Counted from the stretch's first letter, positions 1 through 8,937 are shown. The stretch: DNA of 64,000 nt from Flavobacterium glycines (GCF_900100165.1 NZ_FNEO01000011.1:1-64000), one strand, 5' to 3'. A program made the numbers and translations. Notes: generated from the sequence alone by a model not told the origin.

Positions 1-1897
1 ATCTTCACCAAGAACTTTCTATATTCGAGCAGAAGCAGGAACAACTAATTGTTACAGCACTGCATCGTTTACAGTTACGGTTACAGATAATCCAGATATA
101 ACAGTTCAAAATCTTACTGCTTGTGAAACAGGAACTACTGGTGCCGCTTCAGTAAACTTAAATAATGCAATTTTAACTAATCCTGACGGAGGAGTAATTA
201 GTTTCTATAATTCTTTGGCTGATGCTCAAAATGAAGTAAATGCAGTAACAAGTCCAACATCTGTTACTGTTGCATCTTCTCCTAGAACTTTCTATATTCG
301 AGCAGAAGCAGGAACAACTAATTGTTACAGTACTGCATCATTTACAGTTATAGTTACAGATAATCCAGATGTAACCACAACACCACTTTCTTCTTGCGAA
401 AGCGGATCAACTGGTCAGGCGACATTTACTTTAAATTCTGGAGTTACAGATGCTGATGGAGGAACATTGAGTTTCTATACCGATGTAGCAATGACTAATT
501 TGATATCAGATGAAAATGCAGGATTAACAGGAGTACAATATACAACCGGTTCACGCACCATTTATGTAAAAAGTGTCAGTGGATCTTGTATGGGTACAGC
601 TCAATTTGTTATTACAGTTAATGCTAATCCAACTTGTGATATTACAGGAGAACAAACCGTATGTTTAGGTGGTAGCTCAACATTTACAGCCACAGCAGGA
701 ATGACAACTTATGCATGGACAGGACCAAATAACTTTAGTGCTAATACTCCGTCAATTAGTGTGAGTGTTGCGGGAGTTTATTATGTTACAATAACAAATG
801 CTAATGGTTGTCAAAGTACTTGTTCACGAGAACTTATGGTTGTAACTTGTGGTGGTCCAATATGTACTTATACCCAAGGTGCTTATGGTAATTCCGGAGG
901 TAAATATTGTGATGGTACAGAGGGAGGAATTCCTACTGTTGACTTAATTACACAAGCGCTTACCAATGCCGGAGGTACTATTACTGTAGGTAAACTAGGT
1001 TCTTCTGTTGTTATGAGCTTAGGTGATGAGAACTGTATCATTACTCAAATGCCTGGAGGAGGAAAAGCGACTGAAATAGTTCCGGCAGGAGATTATGATA
1101 TTTGTCCTTCTTTACCAAATAGCTTCTTGAAAAATGGTAAAATTAATAATGTATTACTTTCTCAAACCATTGCATTGTCTTTGAATGTCAATATAACTAA
1201 CCCTTCTAAATTAGGCAATTTTGAGTTGCAAGCAGGTACTTTAGCAACTGCAAAACCTGAAGGAGGTTGTGGTTCGGAAGTTGCAAAACCAAGAGTTTGT
1301 GGTCATTTTGAAGGTAATATTTGGGTTGGTACTGTAAATGAGTATACTTACAGAACATTCAGTGCTGCTGTCATTAATGCTATTATTCCAGACGGAAATG
1401 GTATGAAAACCATAGCCGGATTGTTAGATTTAGCAAATAGAGCTTTGGCTAATGTTGATGATGTTAAAAATAGCGAAGATGGTGCATCATTGTCTGATAT
1501 TGCCGGAGCAGTAGCTGCTGTAAATGAGGTGTTTGATGAATGTGCTATAGCTGTTGGTTGGGATATAGAAAAATGTCCAGAGCCACCAACTTTAGATTTA
1601 GCAACAGTAACAACTGCTAAAATCAGCAGTGTTGAAACCGCTGGTTTTGATGCTTATCCGGTACCTTTTAAAGATCAATTGACTATTAAATATAATTTTG
1701 ATTATGTATCTGATGTGACAATTGAAGTATTTAATTCAAAAGGAATCATTGTTTATTCAATGATTGATACTAATAGTTATCTTGGTAAAGAAGTTGTAAT
1801 TACGATTAATGCTACTTTGGAACAACAACAAGTGTATTATGTAAGATTAACAACTAGCCAGGGAAGTACTGTGAAAAGTGTAATGTCTTCGTATTAA
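1..1897 (+). CDS. T9SS-secreted repeat protein, C-terminal part (5' truncated)
   Basis: The reading frame is open from base 2, so the start lies before the window. At least 632 residues are visible. The N-terminal part consists of Ig/PKD-like beta modules of about 90 residues containing RTFYIRAEAG and FTVxVTDNPD; three copies are recognisable, two nearly identical. A Cys-containing region follows. The last ~85 residues look like a type A T9SS C-terminal domain (DAYPVPFKDQL, then VFNSKG, YYVRLTTSQG and a short basic end), which family knowledge links to export through the type IX system and cell-surface attachment or release. The specific role (adhesin or other surface protein) is inferred. 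A strong terminator follows. Confidence 0.8.
   Translation, partial: SSPRTFYIRAEAGTTNCYSTASFTVTVTDNPDITVQNLTACETGTTGAASVNLNNAILTNPDGGVISFYNSLADAQNEVNAVTSPTSVTVASSPRTFYIRAEAGTTNCYSTASFTVIVTDNPDVTTTPLSSCESGSTGQATFTLNSGVTDADGGTLSFYTDVAMTNLISDENAGLTGVQYTTGSRTIYVKSVSGSCMGTAQFVITVNANPTCDITGEQTVCLGGSSTFTATAGMTTYAWTGPNNFSANTPSISVSVAGVYYVTITNANGCQSTCSRELMVVTCGGPICTYTQGAYGNSGGKYCDGTEGGIPTVDLITQALTNAGGTITVGKLGSSVVMSLGDENCIITQMPGGGKATEIVPAGDYDICPSLPNSFLKNGKINNVLLSQTIALSLNVNITNPSKLGNFELQAGTLATAKPEGGCGSEVAKPRVCGHFEGNIWVGTVNEYTYRTFSAAVINAIIPDGNGMKTIAGLLDLANRALANVDDVKNSEDGASLSDIAGAVAAVNEVFDECAIAVGWDIEKCPEPPTLDLATVTTAKISSVETAGFDAYPVPFKDQLTIKYNFDYVSDVTIEVFNSKGIIVYSMIDTNSYLGKEVVITINATLEQQQVYYVRLTTSQGSTVKSVMSSY
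2..547 (+). repeat. Tandem 273-bp in-frame repeat (two units)
   Basis: Units 2-274 and 275-547 each encode 91 residues. The first ~100 bases of each are almost identical, differing mainly at third codon positions, for example around AGAACTTTCTATATTCGAGC. A third, diverged unit of 90 residues starts near 548 (GSRTIYVKS). Further units may lie before the window. Confidence 0.85.
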
Positions 1898-1920
1898 ATA
1901 GAGTAATTAATTTAATTAAA

Positions 1921-1948
1921 AACACCCGTTAATTCGGGTGTTTTTTGT
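1921..1948 (+). terminator. Rho-independent terminator
   Basis: Stem AACACCCG / CGGGTGTT with loop TTAATT, followed by a T-rich run. It lies 24 bases after the stop of the T9SS protein. Confidence 0.9.
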
Positions 1949-2061
1949 TTTTAGGAATAGCAGCTTTCGGTTTTTAAAGAAAAAAGTAATGCTAAAATAA
2001 ATCTTTGGCACAGTTCATGAATAACTGATTTTAAATCTTAACCATTTAAAAATTTATTACC

Positions 2062-2580
2062 ATGAAAAAAATAATGACACTTTTCGTATTTGTAGGTTTA
2101 TTTGCTGTTTCAAGTTGTACTACATCAGATGATTTGCATGAAGATAATGATACCTTTCCTGAGGCTTTTGAAATTAAAAATGTTAATTTGGCCAGGGTAG
2201 CTGATAATGAATATAATTTAGAAAGTACTTTTCAGTATGAAATAGGAGGGAATTTATACGATGATGAAACTGTTTTGGTGTATCGATTAACAAGTCTTAT
2301 TAATTCAACTACTCCGGTTTGGCAATTAATTCCAAGAACCATCTATTTTACAAACGGAGATGAATTGGATTATGATTATGATTTTAGTAAAGTTGATTTT
2401 GTTATTACTGCCAGGGGAACTTATAATTTGTTAAATACTCCTTCATATATCAATAATCAAACATTTAGAGTTGTTATTGTGCCTTCTGCTTTGGCTGCTA
2501 CTATGGATACCAGCAATTATACAGAGGTTATGAGTACTTTAAAAATAAGTGAAAGTCAGGTTCAAAAAGTAAAATTGTAA
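2062..2580 (+). CDS. Small lipoprotein of unknown function
   Basis: 172 residues. The start MKKIMTLFVFVGLFAVSSC is a lipoprotein signal peptide with the lipobox Cys at residue 19, so the protein should be anchored to a membrane facing the periplasm or cell surface. The mature part is acidic near its start and rich in beta-forming residues, with no motif I recognise. It stands alone between two terminators, so it is probably a single transcription unit. Small lipoproteins like this are common in Flavobacteriia; no function can be assigned. Confidence 0.75.
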   Translation: MKKIMTLFVFVGLFAVSSCTTSDDLHEDNDTFPEAFEIKNVNLARVADNEYNLESTFQYEIGGNLYDDETVLVYRLTSLINSTTPVWQLIPRTIYFTNGDELDYDYDFSKVDFVITARGTYNLLNTPSYINNQTFRVVIVPSALAATMDTSNYTEVMSTLKISESQVQKVKL

Positions 2581-2601
2581 TAGTACAGTGAATTGGATAA
2601 T

Positions 2602-2636
2602 AAAAAAGGAAATCTCACGATTTCCTTTTTTTGTTT
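2602..2636. terminator. Bidirectional terminator between convergent genes
   Basis: A 13-bp perfect stem (AAAAAAGGAAATC / GATTTCCTTTTTT, loop TCAC) lies between the lipoprotein gene and the convergent terC-like gene. It has A and T runs on the two sides and can serve both strands. Confidence 0.9.
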
Positions 2637-3586
2637 TATATTTTTTGACTTCGTTTGTCCTTTTGTATTGAAGCAATGATTCCTGATAATAGAGCAAGGG
2701 CAATAAATGCTAAAGAAGCCCATTCAGGTAGGTTCAGGAATTTGTGGAAAATCATTTTTAATCCTACAAAGCATAAAATGGCAATCAGACTGTATTCCAA
2801 ATAGCTGAATTTTTCAAGCATATTGGCTAAAAAGAAATACATCGAGCGTAATCCTAAGATGGCAAAAATATTCGAACTAAATACTAAAAATGGATCTGAA
2901 GTAATTGCTAAAATGGCAGGAACACTGTCGAGTGCAAAAACAATATCCATTAGTTCGATGAGAAATAAAGTAACAAATAAAGGAGTAGCAGTATTGATGT
3001 TGTTTATTTTAACAAAAAAATGTTCGCTCTCAATTTTTGTGGTTATAGGCGTTAATTTTTTCAGGTATTTGTAAAAAATGGAATTATGAGGATCGTATTC
3101 ATGATCTTCTTTTTTAAAAAACATTTTGAGGGCGGTGTAAATCAGGAATGCGCCAAACAAGTAAGTTGTCCAGGCAAATTTTTTGATAATCATTACTCCA
3201 AAATAAATCATGATACCACGGAAGACGATAGCTCCAATTATTCCCCAAAACAAGACACGGTGCTGGTATTTTTTTGGAATTCTAAAAGAAGAAAAGATAA
3301 TGGCAATTACAAAGATATTGTCAATACTCAAGGAGAGTTCTATGAGGTAACCCGTAATGTATTTCATTGAAGCAACTGATGGTTTTAAACGATCAGGGTT
3401 TTCAATGTAATTGTTTTGGTAGAGCCAGTAAACAATTGTAGAAAACAGGAAAGATAAGGAAATCCAGATAGCGGTCCATTTTCCGGCTTCTTTGGAGCTG
3501 ATTTCGTGTGGGGTTTTGTTAAAAATTCCTAAGTCTAATGCAAGGAATAAAAAAATAGTCGCTATAAAACAAATCCAAACTATCAT
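2636..3586 (-). CDS. TerC family integral membrane protein
   Basis: 316 residues with about eight or nine hydrophobic segments. Two acidic membrane motifs typical of the TerC family are visible: ELSLSIDNIFVIAIIFSSF near residue 88 and ELMDIVFALDSVPA near residue 212, each with the conserved Asp. TerC-like proteins have been linked to tellurite resistance, metal (manganese) export and metallation of secreted proteins; which applies here cannot be read from sequence. No ter operon partners are nearby. The promoter box at 3608-3615 fits this start. Confidence 0.85.
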   Translation of the reverse strand: MIVWICFIATIFLFLALDLGIFNKTPHEISSKEAGKWTAIWISLSFLFSTIVYWLYQNNYIENPDRLKPSVASMKYITGYLIELSLSIDNIFVIAIIFSSFRIPKKYQHRVLFWGIIGAIVFRGIMIYFGVMIIKKFAWTTYLFGAFLIYTALKMFFKKEDHEYDPHNSIFYKYLKKLTPITTKIESEHFFVKINNINTATPLFVTLFLIELMDIVFALDSVPAILAITSDPFLVFSSNIFAILGLRSMYFFLANMLEKFSYLEYSLIAILCFVGLKMIFHKFLNLPEWASLAFIALALLSGIIASIQKDKRSQKI

Positions 3587-3607
3587 AATAATTTTATTGT
3601 GTTATTA

Positions 3608-3615
3608 CAAAGATA
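3608..3615 (-). promoter_or_regulatory. -7 promoter element for terC-like gene
   Basis: TATCTTTG on the minus strand matches the Bacteroidota -7 consensus TAnnTTTG, 22 bases before the start codon. No clear -33 TTG. Confidence 0.55.
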
Positions 3616-3663
3616 GTTTTTTGTATTAATGATTGATTGGTGAATTTCATTTTATAAGATAAA

Positions 3664-3695
3664 AAAAATGCCTCCATTTCTGAAGGCATTTTTAG
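3664..3695 (-). terminator. Terminator of the type II glutamine synthetase gene
   Basis: On the minus strand, AAAAATGCCT pairs with AGGCATTTTT (10 bp) and a U tract follows, about 20 bases after the stop codon at 3715. Confidence 0.85.
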
Positions 3696-3714
3696 TTTTA
3701 TAAATTGGGAATTA

Positions 3715-4734
3715 TTACAAAGCAGATTTAACTGTTTTGATAATTCTAGCAGCAATTTTGTATGGGTCACCGTTAGAAGCTGGTCTTCTGTCTTCCAACC
3801 ATCCTTTCCATCCTTTTTGAACAGTGATTAAAGGAATACGGATAGAACATCCTCTGTCAGAGATTCCGTAAGAGAAATCGTGGATAGAAGCAGTTTCGTG
3901 CTTACCAGTTAAACGTTGGTCGTTATAAGCTCCGTAAACAGCGATGTGCTCTTCAACAACCGGACGGAAAGCCTCACAGATTCTTTCGTAAGTAGCTCTG
4001 TCTCCACAAGTTCTCAATACTGAGTTAGAGAAGTTAGCATGCATACCTGAACCATTCCAGTCCATATCTTTTCCTAGAGGTTTTGGGTGGTACTCAATAT
4101 AGTAACCATATTTCTCAGTTAAACGATCTAATAAATATCTAGCAACCCAGATTTCGTCTCCTGCTTTTTTAGCACCTTTAGCAAATAATTGGAATTCCCA
4201 TTGTCCGCAAGCAACCTCTTGGTTGATTCCTTCAAAGTTGATTCCAGCAGCAATACATAAATTAGCATGCTCTTCAACTAAGTTTCTACCGTGAGTGTTT
4301 TTTCCACCAACTGAACAGTAGTACATACCTTGTGGAGCTGGATAACCTCCTACAGGGAATCCTAATGGCAATTGAGTTTTAGTATCCATGATGAAGTATT
4401 CTTGTTCGAAACCAAACCAGAAATCATCATCCTCATCGTCAATAGTAGCTCTTCCGTTAGATGGGTGTGGAGTACCATCAGCATTCATAACTTCACACAT
4501 TACTAAATATCCGTTGATACGATCTGGATCTGGATAAATAGCAACAGGAACTAATGAACAATCAGAAGATCCACCTTCAGCTTGTCTTGTAGATGAACCG
4601 TCAAATGACCATTTATCTAATTCTGCTAAAGTTCCTTGAAAGTTTTCATGCTCTTCAACTTTAGTTTTACTTCTAAGATTTTGAGTTGGCTCATATCCAT
4701 CTAGCCAAATGTACTCTAATTTTATTTTTGCCAT
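3715..4734 (-). CDS. glnII: Glutamine synthetase, type II (eukaryote-like)
   Basis: 339 residues. It makes glutamine from glutamate, ammonia and ATP in the cytosol. Motifs of the short, eukaryote-like type II enzyme are clear: WSFDGSST, FGFEQEYF, NGSGMHANFS and HETASIHDFSYGISDRG. The length agrees with this class (~340-370). A longer frame opens at 4776, but its first codons overlap the -7 box at 4774-4781, so ATG at 4734 (MAKIKLEYIW) is chosen. It is transcribed divergently from a type III glutamine synthetase, giving two unrelated-size isoenzymes side by side. Confidence 0.93.
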   Translation of the reverse strand: MAKIKLEYIWLDGYEPTQNLRSKTKVEEHENFQGTLAELDKWSFDGSSTRQAEGGSSDCSLVPVAIYPDPDRINGYLVMCEVMNADGTPHPSNGRATIDDEDDDFWFGFEQEYFIMDTKTQLPLGFPVGGYPAPQGMYYCSVGGKNTHGRNLVEEHANLCIAAGINFEGINQEVACGQWEFQLFAKGAKKAGDEIWVARYLLDRLTEKYGYYIEYHPKPLGKDMDWNGSGMHANFSNSVLRTCGDRATYERICEAFRPVVEEHIAVYGAYNDQRLTGKHETASIHDFSYGISDRGCSIRIPLITVQKGWKGWLEDRRPASNGDPYKIAARIIKTVKSAL

Positions 4735-4773
4735 AATAATATAAATTAATTTTCTTGATTTAATTTTGAAGTG

Positions 4774-4781
4774 CAAATATA
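4774..4781 (-). promoter_or_regulatory. -7 promoter element for glnII
   Basis: TATATTTG on the minus strand, about 40 bases before ATG 4734. It sets transcription start inside the longer reading frame and so decides the gene start. Confidence 0.55.
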
Positions 4782-4952
4782 AGATATTTTTTTCTAGTCC
4801 TAAAAACCTTGGGGGGCTTTTGTTTTGAATAGGTGTTATTTTTCACATTACTATATTTTGGTGGGGGGTATATTTAAAAAAAAACAATTTTCAAGCTAAA
4901 TAAAAAGCAATTTAGCAATGCCTTGTTCGGCTGTTTTTAGCTTAGGATTCTT

Positions 4953-4960
4953 TATCTTTG
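4953..4960 (+). promoter_or_regulatory. -7 promoter element for glnN
   Basis: TATCTTTG matches TAnnTTTG, 47 bases before ATG 5008. Between this box and the divergent glnII box lie two G6 runs (4811-4816 and within 4861-4868), unusual in such AT-rich DNA and possible binding sites for a nitrogen regulator (inference only). Confidence 0.55.
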
Positions 4961-5007
4961 TGTTTTTAATTACAAATTGTTATTAACTATTTAAAAAACA
5001 GCTTATA

Positions 5008-7197
5008 ATGTCAACAATACGTTTTCAAGCATTAAGGGAAGCTTCTAATAGAAAAGTAGTATCTTTTGAAGAAGCTAATAGAAAATCAAATATTTTTGGT
5101 TTAAATGTATTTAATGAAAAAGCAATGAAGCAATATTTGACTTCGGATGCTTTTAAAGCGGTGCAGGGAGCTATTGAAAATGGAACAAAAATAGAACGAA
5201 AACTGGCAGATTATATTGCGATGGGGATGAAAGAGTGGGCTCTGTCAAAAGGTGTTACTCATTACACCCACTGGTTTCAGCCATTAACAGGGACTACAGC
5301 AGAAAAACACGATGCTTTTTTTGAAACCTCTTTTGATGGTAGTGATCCTGTTGAAAAATTTGGAGGAGCGCAATTGGTGCAACAAGAACCGGATGCTTCC
5401 AGTTTTCCAAACGGAGGAATCAGAAATACTTTTGAAGCCAGAGGTTATACAGCCTGGGATCCTACTTCGCCGGCATTTATATATGGTACTACTTTGTGTA
5501 TTCCTACTGTTTTTATTTCGTATACAGGAGAGGCTTTAGATAATAAAATTCCTTTGTTAAGAGCTTTGGCTGCAATGGATGAAGCTGCGACTGAAGTTTG
5601 TCGTTATTTTGATAAAAATGTAAAAAAGGTTACCGCAACCTTAGGTTGGGAACAGGAGTATTTTTTAGTTGATAAAGCTTTAGCGCATTCCCGTCCTGAT
5701 TTGATGATGACCGGAAGAACTTTGTTAGGGCATACTTCAGCTAAAGGACAACAGTTAGACGATCATTATTTTGGTTCAATTCCTACTCGCGCGTTAACTT
5801 ATATGCGTGATTTAGAGCAGGAATGTATGTTGCTTGGAATTCCGGTTAAAACCCGTCATAATGAGGTAGCGCCTAATCAATTTGAGTTGGCACCTATTTT
5901 TGAAGAGACTAATTTAGCTGTAGATCATAACTGTCTTTTGATGGATATTATGCAAAAAGTAGCCGAACGTCATGATTTTAAAGTGTTATTGCACGAAAAG
6001 CCTTTTCAGGGAGTAAATGGTTCCGGAAAACACAATAACTGGTCGTTGGCAACTGATACCGGAGTGAATCTTTTGAGTCCGAGTAAAACGCCAATGAGTA
6101 ATTTACAGTTTTTGACTTTCTTTATTAATACCATTAAGGCGGTTAATGATTATGAAGAATTATTACGCGCTTCAATTGCTACAGCTAGTAATGATCATCG
6201 CTTAGGTGCTAATGAAGCGCCTCCGGCGATTATTTCGGTATTTATTGGAGAACAATTAACTAAGGTTTTGGCTGAATTAGAAAGTGTGACCAGAGGTAAA
6301 TTATCACCGGAAGAAAAAACAGATTTGAAATTAAATGTAGTTGGTAAAATTCCTGAAGTAATTTTAGATAATACGGATAGAAACCGAACATCACCTTTTG
6401 CTTTCACTGGTAATAAATTCGAGTTTAGAGCAGTGGGTTCTTCTGCCAACTGTTCCAATGCGATGACAACTTTGAATACAATTGTAGCCAAACAATTAAG
6501 AGATTTTAAAGCAGAAGTAGATACTTTGATCGATTCTAAAGCAATGAAAAAAGACGATGCTATTTTTAATGTTTTAAGAGAATATATTAAGGTTTCAAAA
6601 GATATTCTTTTTGAAGGAGATGGTTATAGTGAGGCTTGGGAGAAGGAAGCTAAAAAGAGAGGCTTGAGTAATTTTAAAACAACTCCGGAGGCTTTAAAAG
6701 CTAAAGTATCAAAACGAGCATTGGATTTGTTTTCAGAATTAGGGATTATGAATCATGTAGAAGTAGAGGCACGCTACGAAATCGAATTGGAAGAATATAC
6801 TAAAAAAATCCAGATTGAAAGCAGGGTGTTAGGAGATATTTCTAAAAATCATGTGATCCCAACGGCTATTCGCTACCAAAATACTTTGATTGAAAATGTG
6901 AAAGGGTTGAAAGATATTTTTGGTAAAGAATTTGAATCGATTGCTAAAGAGCAAATCGGTTTGATAAAAGAAATTTCTACGCATATCGAAGGTATTAATG
7001 CTAAGGTAGAAGAAATGCGAAACGAAAGAAAAAATGCAAATGCTTTGAATAATGCTCAAAAAACGGCTGAGGCGTATTGTAATAAAGTAAAACCTTATTT
7101 TGAAATCATCAGGAATCACTGTGATAAATTAGAATTATTAGTAGATAATGAATTATGGACATTAACTAAGTACAGAGAGTTGTTGTTTACGAAATAA
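5008..7197 (+). CDS. glnN: Glutamine synthetase, type III
   Basis: 729 residues, the length of the large type III (GlnN) class found in Bacteroidota and cyanobacteria. Visible motifs are GWEQEYFLVD, KPFQGVNGSGKHNNWS, NDHRLGANEAPPAI and EFRAVGSSANCSNAM, covering the glutamate, ammonia and nucleotide sites. The C-terminal ~200 residues are helical and charged, as is usual in this class. Ammonia assimilation in the cytosol. ATG 5008 gives MSTIRFQALRE, a normal start for the family. A word-repeat hairpin follows the stop codon. Confidence 0.95.
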   Translation: MSTIRFQALREASNRKVVSFEEANRKSNIFGLNVFNEKAMKQYLTSDAFKAVQGAIENGTKIERKLADYIAMGMKEWALSKGVTHYTHWFQPLTGTTAEKHDAFFETSFDGSDPVEKFGGAQLVQQEPDASSFPNGGIRNTFEARGYTAWDPTSPAFIYGTTLCIPTVFISYTGEALDNKIPLLRALAAMDEAATEVCRYFDKNVKKVTATLGWEQEYFLVDKALAHSRPDLMMTGRTLLGHTSAKGQQLDDHYFGSIPTRALTYMRDLEQECMLLGIPVKTRHNEVAPNQFELAPIFEETNLAVDHNCLLMDIMQKVAERHDFKVLLHEKPFQGVNGSGKHNNWSLATDTGVNLLSPSKTPMSNLQFLTFFINTIKAVNDYEELLRASIATASNDHRLGANEAPPAIISVFIGEQLTKVLAELESVTRGKLSPEEKTDLKLNVVGKIPEVILDNTDRNRTSPFAFTGNKFEFRAVGSSANCSNAMTTLNTIVAKQLRDFKAEVDTLIDSKAMKKDDAIFNVLREYIKVSKDILFEGDGYSEAWEKEAKKRGLSNFKTTPEALKAKVSKRALDLFSELGIMNHVEVEARYEIELEEYTKKIQIESRVLGDISKNHVIPTAIRYQNTLIENVKGLKDIFGKEFESIAKEQIGLIKEISTHIEGINAKVEEMRNERKNANALNNAQKTAEAYCNKVKPYFEIIRNHCDKLELLVDNELWTLTKYRELLFTK

Positions 7198-7205
7198 TAT
7201 ACTTA

Positions 7206-7274
7206 GTTAGAAGTTAAAAGTTAGAGGTTATGGGGCGGGGCTTCTAACCTCTAACTTTTAACCTCTAACTTCTA
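7206..7274. repeat. Long inverted repeat of GTTAGAAG-type words after glnN
   Basis: Left arm 7206-7230 (words GTTAGAAG, TTAAAAG, TTAGAGG) pairs with 7241-7273 (CTTCTAACC, TCTAAC, TTTTAAC). The loop is G/C-rich (TGGGGCGGGG). The right arm holds one extra 7-nt word, CTCTAAC. It probably ends glnN transcription. Confidence 0.75.
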
Positions 7275-7283
7275 AAAAATAAT

Positions 7284-7291
7284 TATCTTTG
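7284..7291 (+). promoter_or_regulatory. -7 promoter element for purM
   Basis: TATCTTTG lies between the hairpin and ATG 7334. It overlaps the TTG at 7289 that opens the longer reading frame, so the downstream ATG is the real start. Confidence 0.55.
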
Positions 7292-7333
7292 CCGCAAAAT
7301 CAAGTTGCTTTTGCAATTACACAATTAGAATTC

Positions 7334-8512
7334 ATGAGTTCAGATACTTCAAAAAGATACGCACAGCGTGGTGTTTCAGCATCTAAAGAAGATGTGCACA
7401 ATGCTATTAAAAATATAGATAAAGGATTATTTCCTAAGGCATTTTGTAAAATTGTTCCGGATTATTTAACTCAGGACGAAGATTATTGTCTTATTATGCA
7501 CGCCGACGGAGCTGGAACTAAATCTTCTTTGGCATACATGTACTGGAAAGAAACTGGAGATATCTCCGTTTGGAAAGGTATTGCACAAGATGCGTTAATT
7601 ATGAATATTGACGATTTATTATGTGTAGGAGCAACTGATAATATCTTGCTTTCTTCAACTATTGGAAGAAACAAAAACCTGATTCCTGCGGAAGTAATTT
7701 CAGCTATTATCAATGGAACAGAAGAGTTAATTCAGGAATTAGATTCTTTTGGTGTGAGCATTCATTCTACAGGAGGAGAAACTGCTGACGTGGGTGATAT
7801 CGTTCGTACTATTATCGTAGATTCTACAGTAACTGCCAGAATGAAACGTTCTAGAGTTATTGACAATGCGAATATTCAGGCTGGAGATGTAATCGTTGGA
7901 TTGGAATCTTTCGGTCAGGCTTCTTATGAAAAAAGCTATAATGGTGGAATGGGAAGTAATGGATTGACATCGGCTCGTCATGATGTTTTCGGGAAATATT
8001 TGGCAACAAAATATCCTGAAAGTTACGATGCTGCTGTTCCTGAGGAATTGATTTATTCAGGTCAGGTACAATTGACAGATGCTGTTGAAAATTCTCCTAT
8101 TGATGCCGGACAATTAGTGCTTTCGCCAACGCGTACTTATGCGCCAATTATCAAGAAAATTTTAGACAAATATGCTGCGAATGAAATTCACGGAATGGTT
8201 CACTGTAGTGGTGGAGCGCAAACTAAGATTTTACATTTTGTAGATAATTTACATATTATAAAAGACAATTTATTTCCGGTTCCTCCATTGTTCAAATTAA
8301 TTCAGGAACAATCTAAAACGGATTGGAAAGAGATGTATCAGGTTTTCAACTGTGGACATCGTATGGAATTGTACGTTCCGGCAGCTGTAGCAGAAGATAT
8401 TATTGCGATTTCAAAATCGTTCAATGTGAATGCGCAGATTGTTGGTAGAGTGGAAGCTTCTGAAAGTAAAAAACTGACTATAACCAGCGAATACGGAACT
8501 TTTGAATATTAA
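7334..8512 (+). CDS. purM: Phosphoribosylformylglycinamidine cyclo-ligase (AIR synthetase)
   Basis: 392 residues from ATG 7334 (MSSDTSKRYAQRGVSA). It catalyses the ATP-dependent ring closure of FGAM to AIR, step five of purine synthesis, in the cytosol. PurM-fold motifs are visible: MHADGAGTKSS near residue 55, MNIDDLLCVGA near 93, STGGETADVGD near 142, and a Gly-rich segment HCSGGAQTKI near 285. The protein is longer than the ~345-residue E. coli enzyme, as I recall for Bacteroidota. A trailing hairpin separates it from the next gene. Confidence 0.88.
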   Translation: MSSDTSKRYAQRGVSASKEDVHNAIKNIDKGLFPKAFCKIVPDYLTQDEDYCLIMHADGAGTKSSLAYMYWKETGDISVWKGIAQDALIMNIDDLLCVGATDNILLSSTIGRNKNLIPAEVISAIINGTEELIQELDSFGVSIHSTGGETADVGDIVRTIIVDSTVTARMKRSRVIDNANIQAGDVIVGLESFGQASYEKSYNGGMGSNGLTSARHDVFGKYLATKYPESYDAAVPEELIYSGQVQLTDAVENSPIDAGQLVLSPTRTYAPIIKKILDKYAANEIHGMVHCSGGAQTKILHFVDNLHIIKDNLFPVPPLFKLIQEQSKTDWKEMYQVFNCGHRMELYVPAAVAEDIIAISKSFNVNAQIVGRVEASESKKLTITSEYGTFEY

Positions 8513-8520
8513 TTATTAAA

Positions 8521-8561
8521 GAGTTACTAAGTATCTCAGAAACTTAGCTACTCAGCAACTC
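8521..8561. repeat. Imperfect palindrome of CTCAG/CTTAG words
   Basis: GAGTT-ACTAAGT pairs with ACTTAG...AACTC around a short loop. The internal words (CTCAG, CTTAG, CTACTCAG) recur. It sits in the purM-8570 gap and ends 8 bases before the next start codon. Confidence 0.5.
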
Positions 8562-8569
8562 AAAAAAAC

Positions 8570-8932
8570 ATGTACGAATTAGTTTTTTGGAAATATTTGG
8601 AAGAGGTTTATTTAAATCATCAGGAGGTTTATGAAGCTATCGATGAGCAAAAAAACATTGAGGGTTTAGAAGAACTTCCGGTTGAGGTTATCATGAACCG
8701 AATTGCATCGGTTTTTTCCAAATGGGAAAGAGTAGATGAGAACAGCTGGAAAAATAAGGATGGAGTAGGTGCCTTTCAGGTAAAAACTACACCTCAAATT
8801 GTTCAGATTGATTGTTATGGGACGCAGGGTAAAACGATGGATAAGTTAGTAGATGTTATGGAAGAATTCAAATGTCCGCTTTATGATCCGCAAGTTCCGG
8901 CCCGATATGATGAAATGTACGAAGAAGAATAA
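8570..8932 (+). CDS. Conserved hypothetical protein, 120 aa
   Basis: A soluble acidic protein with no signal peptide (MYELVFWKYLEEVYLNHQ). It looks alpha/beta, with a central segment containing Trp and Lys (KWERVDENSWKNKDG) followed by beta strands (AFQVKTTPQIVQIDCYG). I do not recognise a family. It lies 57 bases after purM in the same direction and could be co-transcribed if the intervening hairpin is leaky. A good terminator follows, so this is the end of the unit. Confidence 0.7.
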   Translation: MYELVFWKYLEEVYLNHQEVYEAIDEQKNIEGLEELPVEVIMNRIASVFSKWERVDENSWKNKDGVGAFQVKTTPQIVQIDCYGTQGKTMDKLVDVMEEFKCPLYDPQVPARYDEMYEEE

Positions 8933-8937
8933 AATAC

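Noticed and set aside
4811-4868. G-quadruplex in the glutamine synthetase promoter region
   Set aside because: Only two G6 runs 50 bases apart; four closely spaced runs are needed on one strand.
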